The notes: generated from the letters alone by a model not told the origin. DNA of 64,000 nt from Roridomyces roridus (GCA_029378245.1 JARKIF010000005.1:3087344-3151343); one strand, 5' to 3'; counted from the stretch's first letter, positions 45,239 through 57,051 are shown. Program-made: numbers and translations.

Positions 45239-45516
45239 TGGGTCGAGTTGGGTTGAGTGGGATTAAACATAGAGCATTGTGGTGGTCGGAAAGAAGAGGT
45301 TTGTTGTGCGAGCCAAACAAAAGACTCTTGGCTTCCGACCATCATCTGCCGACATTCGAATATTCCCGACTCGGAAACTTCGACTGCCTGGCTCTCTTTC
45401 TCTTATGCACATGTATAACTCGAGCCGTCCCTCGCCGAGCGCCCACTGAATGAAGACTCCTGCACTCTGATCTCGCAAAAATAGTGTCAACAGCTTTGAG
45501 CGGCAAACTGCCACTG
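45239..45516. repeat. 278-bp block identical to 38442-38719
   Basis: No mismatch seen against the other copy over its whole length. Placed 320-600 bp upstream of helical-bundle gene 2. Confidence 0.8.
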
Positions 45517-45838
45517 TAGGAAGCGTCTATGGAAGCCTCGTGGTTTCTACAGCCTCCGCTCCTAGTCTCCCCCTCGACTCCTAGCTCGTTGCGACTCCCT
45601 CAACCACTCGTTATATTTCCTTCGCTGCTGGCGCTTGCCCTCATCTGTGACCAAGTTGTTAAACGGTTCTCGGCCTTATGAGCTCGAAGATATCAGGCAT
45701 CCTATCACCGAGCGTCAAAGCAAATGAACGCTCTCATTCTGCGAAAATAGTCTGCGGGAGGCTGTCCTGCCTCGTGTTATTTTACAGCTTTCGCTGTTTC
45801 TCCCCGCCACCTTGCATCTTCGACTCCCACTCGCTGCT

Positions 45839-46790
45839 ATGCCCTCGCTCACTCGTCGTATCCCCTTCGCGGCTCCCGTTCGTCGGGCTCTCTCCAGCCA
45901 GATCGCCTCTGACGCGGGCGATGGAATCCTAGTTAGCCTCCGAGCCTTGCGGGCATCAACAGACACTTTCCCACCTCTCAAGTCTGCAGTGTCCGCGGCC
46001 TTGGTTTTGCTAGAGATGAGCGAGGTGCGTTCCTTTCAAGAGCTTCGTGCCTCACTCTGATTCCTCGACTCAGAAAATCAAACGAAATAAAGCGGAGAGT
46101 AAAAACCTCGCGGAACGGGCTGCCCGACTAGTATCGGATATTTGGGGTCAGACGAGGGATCTCAAAGCCCTTCCCGGGGAAGTGGAGAGTTGTATCCTTG
46201 ACGTTGAGACGTATGTGTTCCCTATTCTCCTTTACCATCGGCTTGAATGATTAATCTCTGCAGGCTGTTCCGAGAGATAGAAACTCTTTTCCACGAGCTC
46301 GAGAAGGAGAAGTACCTGCGACGGCTTGTTCGACAAGATAGCTACAAGGCTCGAATCGGGGAGTACACGAGATTATTAGACCTAGCCACGTCGCAGTTCA
46401 GTGTACGGCTCTCCCTAATCGCCCTCACGCTGGCTTATTCCTCCCCACAGATTAACCTGCAACTGAGCATCCACAACGCACAGCTGGCGCACATTGCGGC
46501 GAACGAAAAGAGGCACGATGATCTGCTCAGTGTCTCGCAGATGAGCGAGGCCGAGCGTCTGGTGCGTCCTCTCTCTGTTCTATGTCTTTGCCTCCATGGG
46601 CTAATGGGCGACTTTCGATAGCAGCTCCTCATAGGTCTCGACGGTATGTATTTCTTTATGTGTCTGAACCTATTCTGACTGGTTCGCAGCTAAAATGCAT
46701 GTGGGGATGTATGCAGCGGTGGTGGGCGCCGGGGGCGTTTTTTTTTTAGGAGAGAGAGGGCCTTATTATGGCGCATATAGTGTCCAATAA
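45839..46790 (+). CDS. Small helical-bundle protein 2, C-terminus rewritten by a transposon
   Basis: Same exon layout and helices as copy 1: SLRALRASTDTFPPLKSAVS, LAERAARLVSDIWGQTRDLK, LFREIETLFHELEKEKYLRR and LQLSIHNAQLAHIAANEKRH. The final exon reads AKMHVGMYAAVVGAGGVFFL and GERGPY, then enters the inverted repeat of the element that starts at 46767. That repeat supplies the last codons and the TAA at 46788-46790. The GMYAAVVGAGGVFF segment is strongly hydrophobic and Gly-rich, as expected for membrane insertion. Confidence 0.75.
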
Positions 46791-47619
46791 TTCAAAGAAA
46801 AAACACGCACCTCATGCAAAAAAAACACGCACCTCATGCAAAAAAAACACGCACCTCAAACACACCTTGTGAAAGAAAAACACGCAAGTTGCACCACTCC
46901 AGGAAAACACACACCACACTATACCCACGGATTGACCGAGCAAGACGGCCGGCCTGATTTTGAACAATCTCATCAGCAATCATTATACCTGATGTGCATT
47001 GATGGCATTGCTAATCTATGGTTCAATTTTCCACATTCAACTTGAACAGGATTAAATTGGCTGACCTGTAATGCAACAACTTGATCTGCTTGGGCAGTCT
47101 GGTATGGCTTACCATAGCTGCAAACTGCGGACTGCCTAAATAAACTTGAGCTTGAACACTGAGGTGGTTCAACCTCAAAGACTAGCCCATGTTTACAACC
47201 TCCCAGGCCTCCAGCCAATGTCAGGGATGGCACTGCAGCCCCATGTAGCCCCGGTTTAAACATTGATCTCCTGCCAGTGGGCTAGAGCCTAGCAGGCTGC
47301 ATGCAGGCACAGACTGCAAAGTCGTATTGACTTGGTCAAGTTGCACTACTGAACATCATGATCAGATCAGGGCTTGCCGGACAATCATCACGGCAGCTCG
47401 CAGCGTGGTCAGCTGGCTTCGTTTCTGAGCTGCATTGAATTGAACTTTTGACTCCGAGTCCAATGTGTGCAATTTTTTCAAAGCTGAGGGTGTGTCATTT
47501 TCTACGGAGTTGGACTCAACATGCGTGTTTTTTTTGGTGATTCCACAGAAGTTGCGTCTTTTCTCAAGATTTTCCCTTGTTGTGTGATTTTTTATTTTTT
47601 GTACAGTATATGTGCCATA
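46767..47619. mobile_element. 853-bp non-autonomous TIR element (family N, copy a)
   Basis: The left end TATGGCGCATATAGTGTCCA and the inverted right end TATGGCACATATACTGTACA match at 17 of 20 positions. CCTTAT lies directly before the element and again one base after it, a likely 6-bp target duplication. Subterminal AAAAACACGCA motifs point inward from both sides. A/T-rich, no coding capacity seen. It inserted into the last exon of helical-bundle gene 2. Confidence 0.7.
46794..46860. repeat. 22-bp tandem repeat
   Basis: About 2.5 units of ACCTCATGCAAAAAAAACAC-GC, part of the left subterminal region of the 853-bp element. Confidence 0.8.
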
Positions 47620-49250
47620 TCCTTATAAACGTCGCGGTTACTTCTACGGATACAGATGAACAGCAGTTGACAAGGATTAGATTGATTAATTTACACTTGC
47701 TTCTCGAATTCTATTTCGATCTATGGGCGATATAGTGTGCAAAAAGTTTTTTCCACAACTTGTCAATTTCCTGCCTCTTTTGACTTACAACTTCAACTTT
47801 TCGGAATACAACTTTGGCTGGCAGGAATGCAACTTACAACTGTCTTCCGTGCAACTTGGATCCTATTATATGTGACTGACCTCCCAGCCACCTTAGGTGT
47901 TTTGAGTAATTGGTAAAGGAATACGGGCACAAACAATAAGCTGGAGAGGTCTGGGGAGTAGCCTGGGTTCAGACGAGTCGGAGGACACCAAAACCACCCG
48001 ATTCCGTCAAGAGTCGGTGACATGGGAAATATTTTGCCAAGGCGAGTCTAAAAATGGGAAAGACGGCTGAGCCAGCCACCTGTGGAACTGAGCAGGATGG
48101 AGGAGAGAGATAAAGACAGCGGATGTTCAGGGGATAGCCCGAGGTCTGCCGAGTATAATGAGTACAAGAAGTCGCCAATTGGTGCGGTCGTCGTCGAGAA
48201 CGAGGTGGTGCAGTGCAAGCGATGAGCCAAAATAAGAAAACACGTGTTTCGGATGCCCGCCCCGGCTGTGACAGGCACAGCAACCTGCCAACGTCATGGA
48301 TCGGGACGAAATTCGGCCTCAGACAGCACATCGACCACCTTTCCACTATGCCACAACAGCCGGGTAATATTCCTGCTCCAAAGCCTTGTTTGAGGCAAGT
48401 GGCTGGACAGCTAGGCCGGCCGGTTAGCCAGTCTCCGATAATATCAACTGCAACTCAGACTCCCAAACCACAGCTTCTCAATGTCTCTCCAGCAACTCCA
48501 TTAAATTCGACCCCTAGACTGCGGGAATCACTCCGGATATAGATAGGGCCGCTCCGATAGATTCCTGGTGGCCTGGCAGATATCAATCGCGTACATCTAA
48601 GCCCCTTGATGAGGCCTCTCCAGATCTAATTCTTGCCATGGGTCTCTGACTAGTGGATGCATAAGCCCACAGCGTCAAATACTGGGCAGTTATTCTGGAG
48701 TTCAAAGGTTCTGCTCCCACCAAACAAATAAGCTTGCGCAGAAGCCATACGAGCGACGCAACGGCTTTTTGACCGTGCACGTCATATGGCTGCCCAAGTG
48801 AGGCATATTATGTGCCATCAAAAAAAGAAATCCCATGGCTTGTCTGGGTTCTTCACAAAAAGGGGAATATTATCTGACTCGGTATCATCTGAAATGTTCC
48901 ACAGACTATGTAAGTGCTGTCAGAAAATGCATGCCAGAGGTGGCTGCTAGAGCCAACGAGGCTCAGGATTGAGGAGACACTCGAGTGCGCAAATGGACGA
49001 TAGTGCGACAGGGGACGTGGAAGTCAAGAAGATAGAAGGACTGATTCATATCATACGTAGGCTGTACATCAAGTATACGGATACATACAATATGAACCGA
49101 TGCAAATAAACCCAGTTCCTGACAAGTGCACATGCACTCAGTTCTGTGATGGAACCTTGACCACTTGAGCTCCATTCAAGCTGGTTTCTATTCCCAGTCA
49201 GCCACTGGAATCCATTTCCACAAGGGTCTCAATCTTGAGTCACTTCAGCT

Positions 49251-50607
49251 TAGTCTCATTTCCCGACTGCCACGACATCCCAATTTGGGAGCCCTGTCGT
49301 GACAGTCTGGGACGTAATCAGTCGATTAGCCGGACCTCTGCGTTTCATCCCATCAATTCAGGGCACAGCCACACTGGCGAGCCTTTTTGTGCCGTCTCGC
49401 GTAGGCTCGCGACCAACCGCTTCGCTTGATCCGGCGAGCACGTCAAGCGAAGCGGCTGGGAAACTTGAGCCGGTTACAGCCCAGTCACGCCAAGCGTGAC
49501 ACGGACTTAGCGAATTTCATCTCACCCCACTACTGTCGTTCTTCCACTGAGAGCTGTGGGGTGCTACAGCCCCTTCCAAACCACTTCACCCCACTACCCT
49601 TTCGACCTCAAGCCGTCCTCAAGCTCGCCTCCAGGCCTTTTCCCTCAGAATTCACGAGCTAATGCTGACCACTCTATCCCGGTCCCCAACACCCTCAGCG
49701 CCTCTCTCTGTCCAATTCTGCCGTATCGACGGCCGCGGGCAACTGCCATTGGTCCACTCGGATGCATCCCCAGTGGAATTGGCCAGAAAGGCCGACTTTC
49801 GTGTAGCCGTGACATGGCTCTCTGGGTCCGGGGCGCTGACAACGTCAATTGCGGCGACCATAGGTCATTCAGGCGGCGGGAAACTTGATGAATAGTCATT
49901 TTGTATTGTATAGTACCTGAATAGACTAAATACAAGGCAATCTAAAGAGGTCCAAAATCGACAAAGTCGAATTTTTCTAAGTCTTTCGCTTACAAATCAC
50001 GACCCGGCTCAAAGCGTCTCAAGTTCCCCAGTCCGTTGGCTCGGCAAGCCCTGAATCACACAAACATACCAAACATCACACCAAACTCTACCAACATCTG
50101 TACATACAAGAACCAATTGATTACATATCCAGCTTTGAATTCCCCTTAGTGAGATTGCGCCGCCGAGTCAACGGTACTGGTAGCGAGTCTACGTCTCGCG
50201 CTTCAGGAGGCATTTCTCGAGCACAGGCCGGGTTAAACTCATGTGTTGATGTCTCCATCCGGCAAAAAGCTCCGAGGGAGCCAAAATTTGCAGTTACATG
50301 TATTGATTGAGTCATGCTGTAATCATGCTGACCGTGCGATCACTCCGATCAAGCTTTCAGTTGAAGAAAATTTCGGTGATGGGTGCCACAAAGAGGGAAT
50401 CAAGATGGTCATAAATTGATTTGAGAAACAGTAGTCCTTGTGGAAACAGCATACAGAGAGTAGGGTTCAAGAAAGATGTATAGATGTGGCGGTGCCCTGA
50501 ATTGATGGGACGAAACGCAGAGGTCCGGCTAATCGACTGATTACGTCCCAGACTGTCACGACAGGGCTCCCAAATTGGGATGTCGTGGCAGTCGGGAAAT
50601 GAGACTA
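49251..50607. mobile_element. Mutator-like (MULE-type) element, non-autonomous, nested
   Basis: Inverted repeats of about 123 bp at both ends (49251-49373 and 50485-50607) differ at about two positions. Both begin TAGTCTCATTTCCCGACTGC. The 9-bp direct repeat ACTTCAGCT flanks the element exactly (49242-49250 and 50608-50616). Long TIRs plus a 9-bp target duplication are the MULE hallmark. The 1.36-kb interior has no recognisable transposase. Confidence 0.85.
49417..49501. repeat. Two hairpin-forming palindromes inside the MULE-type element
   Basis: A 13-bp stem CCGCTTCGCTTGA / TCAAGCGAAGCGG (49417-49429, 49443-49455) with a 13-nt loop is followed by GTCACGC-CAA-GCGTGAC at about 49485-49501. 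Both are perfect stems. Confidence 0.75.
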
Positions 50608-51559
50608 ACTTCAGCTGTGTTCAATTTCAACTGTGACATTTTTTGTACAAGGAATCTTGAATCAAGAGCCAATAGACCAGTGCACACTCAATCCATTGGG
50701 TCTAGAATAGACCTTTTTGTTATGATGCTCAATTTTCAACCAAGCCATCAAATATTGATGTGTCTCTTCATGCCTCAACGCACTGTGTGGACACAGAGTC
50801 ACAGAAGGGGCCTGGCTTGGTTTTGAATCATTTTTCAACCATCATCTGTCCATCGGACTGACCTTCCGGCGGAGTGATCAACTCAAGAAATCCCCATCAC
50901 TGCATCAATCACTCTACCGGTGATCAGGATCGATGCCGCTTAGGGGTTGCAGGTGAGCAAGGTGAGAGTTGTGCTGGGTTGAATAACAGTTGCAGTCAGA
51001 AAGTTGTGGTTGTCAAGTCAAGAAACCAAAGTTGTAAATGGAAAAAGTCAAGTTGTAGTTGTAAAAACCAAAGTTGTAGTTGTATTTTGAGTTGAAGTTG
51101 CAAAAACTTTTTGCACAATATATCTGCCATATCGATCCCTCGTGTGTTCAACGTTTCGACCTTGCAGGCAACTTTCGTCTCTTCTGTGCTGGTTGTGTGC
51201 GGTCGATACATTCATCCAGCCACCGCCACTGGGTTCATCCATGAAACCACTGGTTCGACTAGGTCAGTTGAACAATTATCGGTATGGCGCTGGCATCCAG
51301 TTCCGAACCTCTCGGGATTTCTTTTGGCACACACTACATTCTGATCCGCCCAACAAAACGCAGCAGCTCTACTGGCAAGAACAAATATCAATTCCCATGT
51401 CCATACAGCTTTGTGACACGAAGCGCCCATTCGCTGGCATCTCACAGCATTCAATATAACCGCCAATCCTGTCCCATCGTTTACCCCAGACCCCTGAATG
51501 CTCTCGCGATCGCTCTCTCGTCTTGCTACGTTCAAGTCCATAGATATTTCCTTACAGTG

Positions 51560-51721
51560 ACTTCGACAGCAGCTCCTCACAAAGATAGACGGTGCGTGAA
51601 TGCTACTACAGCTTTGGGATCTGAATCAGACTTGAACACAGCCAGGAGCCGGGTTGGGATCCATGCGGCTCTGGGCTTCCTGTTTATTTTGTTATTTTTT
51701 TTTCGGAATCATCACGACTAG
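51560..51721 (+). pseudogene. 3' fragment of a helical-bundle gene
   Basis: The last two exons only: LLTKID from about 51570, an intron GTGCGT...CACAG, then RSRVGIHAALGFLFILLFFF and RNHHD with a stop at 51719-51721. It closely matches the 3' end of the gene at 57818. No upstream exons are present. Confidence 0.7.
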
Positions 51722-51988
51722 CTCTGAAGAATAGCATGACAGGAGCTCAGTTTGGAATGTCAGGATGCCTACACTATCTTGGATCATGCCATGTAATCTA
51801 CGTACAAAATCAGCCTCGCGTGCATGCCGACCCGGCCCTCCATCAGCCTGTAGTACTTGAAGTCGTGGCTGCAAAAGGAACAGCTGGACGACCCGGAAAT
51901 AATGAAAGCCACCCGGAAAGTCGACGCAAGGTTAGGGTGTGCGCTTGCCAGCAATGAGAATGGACATACTCTTAACCGCTCAAACCGC

Positions 51989-52291
51989 TCAAGCAGGGAA
52001 TTGCCCGTTCGGTTCGGGGATGGGTGCTGGCAGAGGACGTTCAAGTTTTTCTTCCTGCCCTGGTAGGAGGACTTTGCGCTCCCATGTATTACGGGCCGAA
52101 AATCCATCCCACAAAATAATGACGAAAGTGACGCCAACAGTAATTAGGTTCTTCGACGGATTTTCTTGAACTGGCGGAGAACGAATAATCAATGACAAGA
52201 ACGAGTGAACGTCGTCACTGACAGTCAGATCAATGAGATCTTGAGATCCGAAATTGGCCCAGTGCTTCCTCGACCTCTGGTCACCGTCCAT
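51989..52291 (-). other. Hypothetical minus-strand coding-like ORF
   Basis: Reads MDGDQRSRKHWANFGSQDLI, VSDDVHSFLSLIIRSPPVQE, a hydrophobic VGVTFVIILWDGF and a proline-rich end. Possibly a remnant of a membrane or secreted protein. It shares an LQ-FP phrase with the ORF near 59200. Family unknown. Confidence 0.3.
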
Positions 52292-52299
52292 TGGAAATT

Positions 52300-54550
52300 G
52301 ACACTGCAGAATGGAATTGTTACAACTGGCTAATAGATACAGTACACAGGAAGCGAGTAGGGGACGTGTACACGAGGATCGAAATATCCTGAGACCAGCC
52401 CAAGCACGATGCGAAAAGGAAAATTTAAAGATGAATTCTGCCCTGATGTCATGCTCCACCGCCTCCCACCTCACGCCCCCGTTGAACGACCCTCACCATG
52501 CGCCGAGTAAAGACATCCCGTCACCCTCCGCCGTTTGCGTGCACAGTACTCGAGGCGTCCATGTCGTATATCTTACGAGTGGCGAGAGCGAAGAAGCGGT
52601 GGCGAAATAAGTCGAGGTCGAGGCTTCCATTGGTCGGCGCATAGCGCGTGCGTCACTCCGTCTATGCAGCATGCGTCGATCTGTATGTCGGTGGAGTGTG
52701 ATCGCGAGGTGATCGCCGGTGGTGTCGAGGGAGGCAAGGGCGAGTGGAGGGAAAGGACGGGGCGCGCATTGTTGTGTATGAAGGATTGGGATTCCAGACT
52801 AACGCCTCCCCCGTGGCGGACCGCTACTCTTGAAAGCGACGGTATGTATCTAGTCGACTTACACCTGTCAAATGTTAGTGAAAGAAAGAAAGACGGAGGA
52901 GCAGGAGACGCACCGACGTGTGCCGCGCGGTAAGCGGCAGTCCCAACGAGTCTCCAGCTCCCGGGAAGCCCTCACTCTCACTCCCGCTGCAGTCTTCTTC
53001 GACCTCGTCGCCACCGTGTACCTCTCCTCCCTCGTTTCCCTGATCGCCAAACGTAACCAACAACCACACAGTGCGATCGCCTCCTCCAGGCCGCGGCGGC
53101 GGGTCGTGGGATGACGACTAGGGCTTCTCCTGGGCTTGAGGTGCTCGTCATAGCTGGGAGGTGATGCAACGGAGCGTGAAGGCGAATTGAGAGTCACCGT
53201 GGTCGTTGATGGGAGTGGTGGGGAGTGAAGGAGAGGTCTTCAACTTGAAGAGGGAATTGGAAACCAGTGCAGTCGTTGTGGCGCAGAATAGGAAGAGAGC
53301 CAGCCAGTCGCATTCGGGTCTTCTTGTCGGCCTTCAGACGAGCGACGCCAGCGCGGTCAAGGCTGTAGGCAAAGCCTTGCCGCACGAGGGGCCGTGGGGA
53401 CGCAAGACTGGAGAGCTTCAAGTCAGCATTGGCGGTGGATCCAGTGACGAATCACATACCCCGACCGGGGAAGACGCACGACACCCGTGGAGGATATTCT
53501 TGCTGGCCTTGAGAGAGGCGAGGGCGAGGCCAGCGAGGTCCACGATGTTGCTGAGGTCTTGCATGGACCGCAGAGGACTGGGGAGCGTCAGTGTCCGCGG
53601 ATGACAAAAGACTGCGAGGATATACCTTGGCCGAGGAAGACACGTGCCACCCGTAAAGAGTGGTGACGACGACGGGATTCCAGCAGGGTGATGTATCGAG
53701 CGAGGCCAAGTCGGATGTCTTGAGGGAGGGCAGTAGCACGACGTTAACGAAAAGTCGCGGCTTGACGGTGCCGTGAGAGCCCGAGGCGAGATGCTACCAC
53801 GGGCGTGAGTATAGACCGATGAGAGAAAAGCACCACGCACCTTACACCACATCCTCCGTGTCAATGCCCAGCGAGGAGCTTGATGACACCAGAGAGACTG
53901 GACGACGGAAGGAGGAGCGGCCTTGGCTTGAAAGGAGGTGAGGCTCGGTGGTCTTGCGGGCTTGATGACGAGACAGTCCCGAGGATGGTGATGCCACAGA
54001 TAGCGAAGGGTTGAGGACAAGGGTGACGGACCAGCTTGTATGGAGGACGGTGGTGTGGGTCGACGGAGTAAGCATCACCCATTTGATAGCCGAGTGCATT
54101 CCTTGCTCTTCCTTCGCAGCCTTCCTCCACGACCACGACCACGATAGACACCGTCGACGGCCGGATTATTCGAAAGACAACACGCTTGACCGAAACAAAC
54201 ACTTCTTCCGATATCTTCCACCGTACCTGGGACCCCTCCCGAGAGACCCCTACTCGCCGACGTGTCTAGATATAGCGTTCACCACTGCAGCTCTGGCGTG
54301 TCATCCCACTCTCGTCTAGCGCTGATTGACTGGCTCGAGAGGTCGCGCTCATGTCCACTTTCGATTGGGATGGACTCGGAGGAGCTCGACCCTCGGCTAC
54401 ATCCACCAACTTCCGCGGTCATCCTCATTCACCATGAACGATGGGAGTAGGTCGACCGGACACCCGAGGGTGATGAGGTATCGATTGCTTGAAGTTCGTT
54501 TCTCGAGGGCACATGCCGCTTCTTCGTATCCAACGCGCCTATAGTACCCA
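52300..54550. other. Region of unclassified coding-like fragments
   Basis: The minus strand has several open pieces: LRSMQDLSNIVDLAGLALAS and LDRAGVARLKADKKTRMRLA (53200-53570), HSAIKWVMLTPSTHTTVLHT (about 54080) and NVVLLPSLKTSDLASLDTSP (about 53700). Each is bounded by possible GT-AG introns, but no consistent gene model or family emerges. Confidence 0.25.
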
Positions 54551-54552
54551 TT

Positions 54553-55277
54553 ATGTATTCTCCGCCTGCTCGAATTGCATTCTCACTGGTCTCCCTCGTC
54601 AATCAACGAATTCCCTTCCATGACGACCTGCTCCGAGATCCGGTTTCCCAGCCCGACGAGATGCACCTACGGAACTTTCTGAGAGTGGTCAGCCCGGCGT
54701 CGATGTTGCATCGCAGAATATATGAATATATCCCAAAGCTCCAGCTCCACGATGAGGATCCTGCGGCTCCAGCCACATCGAATCGCTTACCACGGCCCTT
54801 ACTGAGGCTGAGACTGCGGAGATTGTGGTGCTCGACGGAGTATTCATGCGAATGATCATGGCATTGGCATGCGAGTGCCAGATTTCCGGGCGGACGCACA
54901 GGGTTGGTCCGGCGCGGTGAATGAACGTGTATATCGACGACATCTCCCCACTCAAAGAGGAGATACCACCAACAGTACTAGTCTGACTTCGGGAGACTAA
55001 CTTCAACGCGGATGAGAGGAATTGAGGGCGCGGTTGAGCTGGGTTCCCCACAGCCGGAGTGCAAGCCGAGAAGGAAATTGCTCTCCTGATCTCCTTGGGA
55101 GAGGACAAGACTGGTGCACTACTCGAGGTCGTCGAGGATGAATCGGCGAAGATCCATAACAGCACGGCGCTGGTCCGTCTGGACGAGACTGTCGAGACAG
55201 CACCGTACCTTGACCGTGCGCTCCGTACCCGTGGGCCGCATGACGTATCCGCCCAACCCCACGGGCTACGGCCATAA
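54553..55277 (+). other. Unclassified plus-strand coding-like region
   Basis: Successive open pieces: RIPFHDDLLRDPVSQPDEMH, LHRRIYEYIPKLQLHDEDPA, LTTALTEAETAEIVVLDGVF, and after a gap VQAEKEIALLISLGEDKTGA, LLEVVEDESAKIHNSTALVR with a stop at 55275-55277. Codon use looks genuine; frames differ between pieces, so introns or decay are needed. Not recognised. Confidence 0.3.
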
Positions 55278-55906
55278 GTGTCAACCCTCTGAGACCGGTG
55301 ACCCAGTGCTCTTCCTTAAGCTCCTGCATTCCCAGCCTGAGCCTCCAGGGTGACGCGGATCCGTCTTCACGGTTCTCGGCAAATTCTCGGACAAATCAGT
55401 GGACCCATCCCAGGTCCTCTACGGTGCTCACTCGACCAACCACTGTCCGGTGTCCCACCGGCAACGGTGCACTGGCGCACTGACAGCTCAGTCACTCATT
55501 CACTCGACTGCATTCCGACAAGGCAGCGCGTCTGCCTCCTCCGTCCTGGTGTGAGGCCGACGCTCGTCACCGCGCCGCCCGATGCTCCCGTCTTCCACAC
55601 GCCTCGGCGCACCGTCCATGTAGCTTCCGTGGAGTCCAATGCGGGGCCATGACGAGGGTCGAGGTTGGGGTGGTTAGGTTAGCCTGGTGTGCGAGGCCGT
55701 GCTGCCAACCATGCCGGCGGGGCGGAGGGATTGGGCTCGGGTTACCGCAACGCTGCGCCGCATCCTCAGCATCTATAGTGCAATGCTACGACGCCACCCC
55801 AGCCAGACGACGTCCCCCTTCCCCAGGAGTCCAGGACGCGACGAACCATCGACGGGCCCCAATGCCCATCAGATGGTGCTGTCAACGGACGCGTCAAACG
55901 CCTATT
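55278..55906. other. Spacer without recognisable gene
   Basis: Short overlapping plus-strand ORFs, Pro/Arg-rich, without family signal. Confidence 0.35.
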
Positions 55907-56120
55907 CAGAGCCTCGACTGACTAACCCATCATAGCGATTTGATGGGCTGATGGCTGCGATTGGGGGCCTCTGTGACTACAACTATATACTGAGGGCATG
56001 GGGGAGGGGTTATTAAAGATATCAGCCTTTACAGAATTTTGATAGAGCCCGTAGTTAGTGAGCAATAGTAGCCATCAGCCGATCAAATCGCTATGACTAG
56101 GTTAGTCAGTCGAGGCTCTG
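55907..56120. mobile_element. 214-bp hAT-type MITE
   Basis: The left end CAGAGCCTCGACTGACTAAC recurs inverted at the right end (...GTTAGTCAGTCGAGGCTCTG), with about 45 bp of imperfect TIR including ATAGCGATTTGAT and GGCTGATGGCT. Flanks CGCCTATT and CGGCTATT are an 8-bp target duplication with one mismatch. An 8-bp duplication and CAG termini fit hAT. No coding capacity. Confidence 0.75.
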
Positions 56121-56181
56121 CGGCTATTTCAGCTATTTAAGATGGACACTTTCGTCTTCCACCCCAGGTCCTCGCCTCTCC

Positions 56182-57051
56182 ATGCCCTCTCTCGCCCATC
56201 ACATCTTGGACCTCGTCACAGCTCACCCTCGTCCAGCACTCGCCTCGGACGCACTCGACGCCACGAAAGTGGCCCTCAAGGCGATCCGCGACTCGGCGGA
56301 CGTATGTCCACCACTCAAGTCAGGGGTGTCTGCGGCATTGGTGTTGCTGGAGATGTCCGAGGTACGTGTATTATTGTCCCTAACCTCTGTCCCCGAGGCC
56401 CCGCTGATTCCCGTCTCAGCGGATCAAACAAAACCGGCAGGACGCCGCAACACTCGCGACGCGGGCTGGGCAACTCATCCTCGACATTTGGGGGCAGACA
56501 ACGGGCATCGGCGTGCCGTTGTCGGGTGGTCTCGAGGGAAGTATTCTTCAGATTGAAACGTGCGTGTTGGTTTTCCGATTTTAATGCCCACTCCTCATAA
56601 GTATATTCGTCGTGTCTGCAGTCTATTCACCAGAATCGAAGCATTCCTCCACGAGCTCGATGAGGAAAGTGCTTTGAGACGGCTCATTCGACAGGATCGT
56701 CACAAAGCCCAGCTGGAGGAGTATGGACATTTATTGGACTTGGCTACGTCCAAGTTCAGCGTACGGCTAAGTATCCCCCATCGTCACGACACACTCAACA
56801 TGATCCTGTCCCGCAGATCAACCTCCAACTCAGCATCCACACCGCCCAAATGGCGCAGAATGCTGCAGACGAGAAGAGGCACGATGATGTCCTGAGAATC
56901 TCTCGGATTAGCGAGGCCGAGCGTTTGGTACGTCCACATTGTTGTGATTTCATCGATTCATTGAGGGAATTTTCGGCAGCGGCTCCTCTCAGTGATACAC
57001 AGCCAGTATCAAGGACAGAGCCAGGGGAACCATGCGGGCGGGTCTGGTTAA
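56182..57051 (+). CDS. Small helical-bundle protein 3, divergent C-terminus
   Basis: Same family as copy 1: VALKAIRDSADVCPPLKSGV, LATRAGQLILDIWGQTTGIG, LFTRIEAFLHELDEESALRR and LQLSIHTAQMAQNAADEKRH. The first four exon junctions are conserved. The last intron has lost its donor, and reading continues SVIHSQYQGQSQGNHAGGSG to a stop at 57049-57051. The hydrophobic tail of the other copies is therefore missing. It lies just downstream of a hAT-type MITE. Confidence 0.65.

Larger units (their letters stand above)
43180..46766. repeat. Segmental duplication B, copy 2
   Basis: Second copy of the 36620-39980 block, ending in helical-bundle gene 2 and cut at its right end by a TIR transposon. Confidence 0.85.
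47722..51131. mobile_element. 3.4-kb TIR element (family N, copy b), host of a nested element
   Basis: The left end TATGGGCGATATAGTGTGCA and inverted right end TATGGCAGATATATTGTGCA are related to copy a. TCGATC flanks both ends exactly (47716-47721 and 51132-51137), a 6-bp target duplication. Subterminal zones are packed with ACAACTT/AAGTTGT motifs (47760-47870 and 50985-51105). No transposase could be read; the interior has only short ORFs. The element is split by the Mutator-like insertion at 49251. Confidence 0.7.

Noticed and set aside
46794..46860. CRISPR-like spaced repeat
   Set aside because: The units abut without spacers, sit in a eukaryotic transposon end and number only about 2.5.
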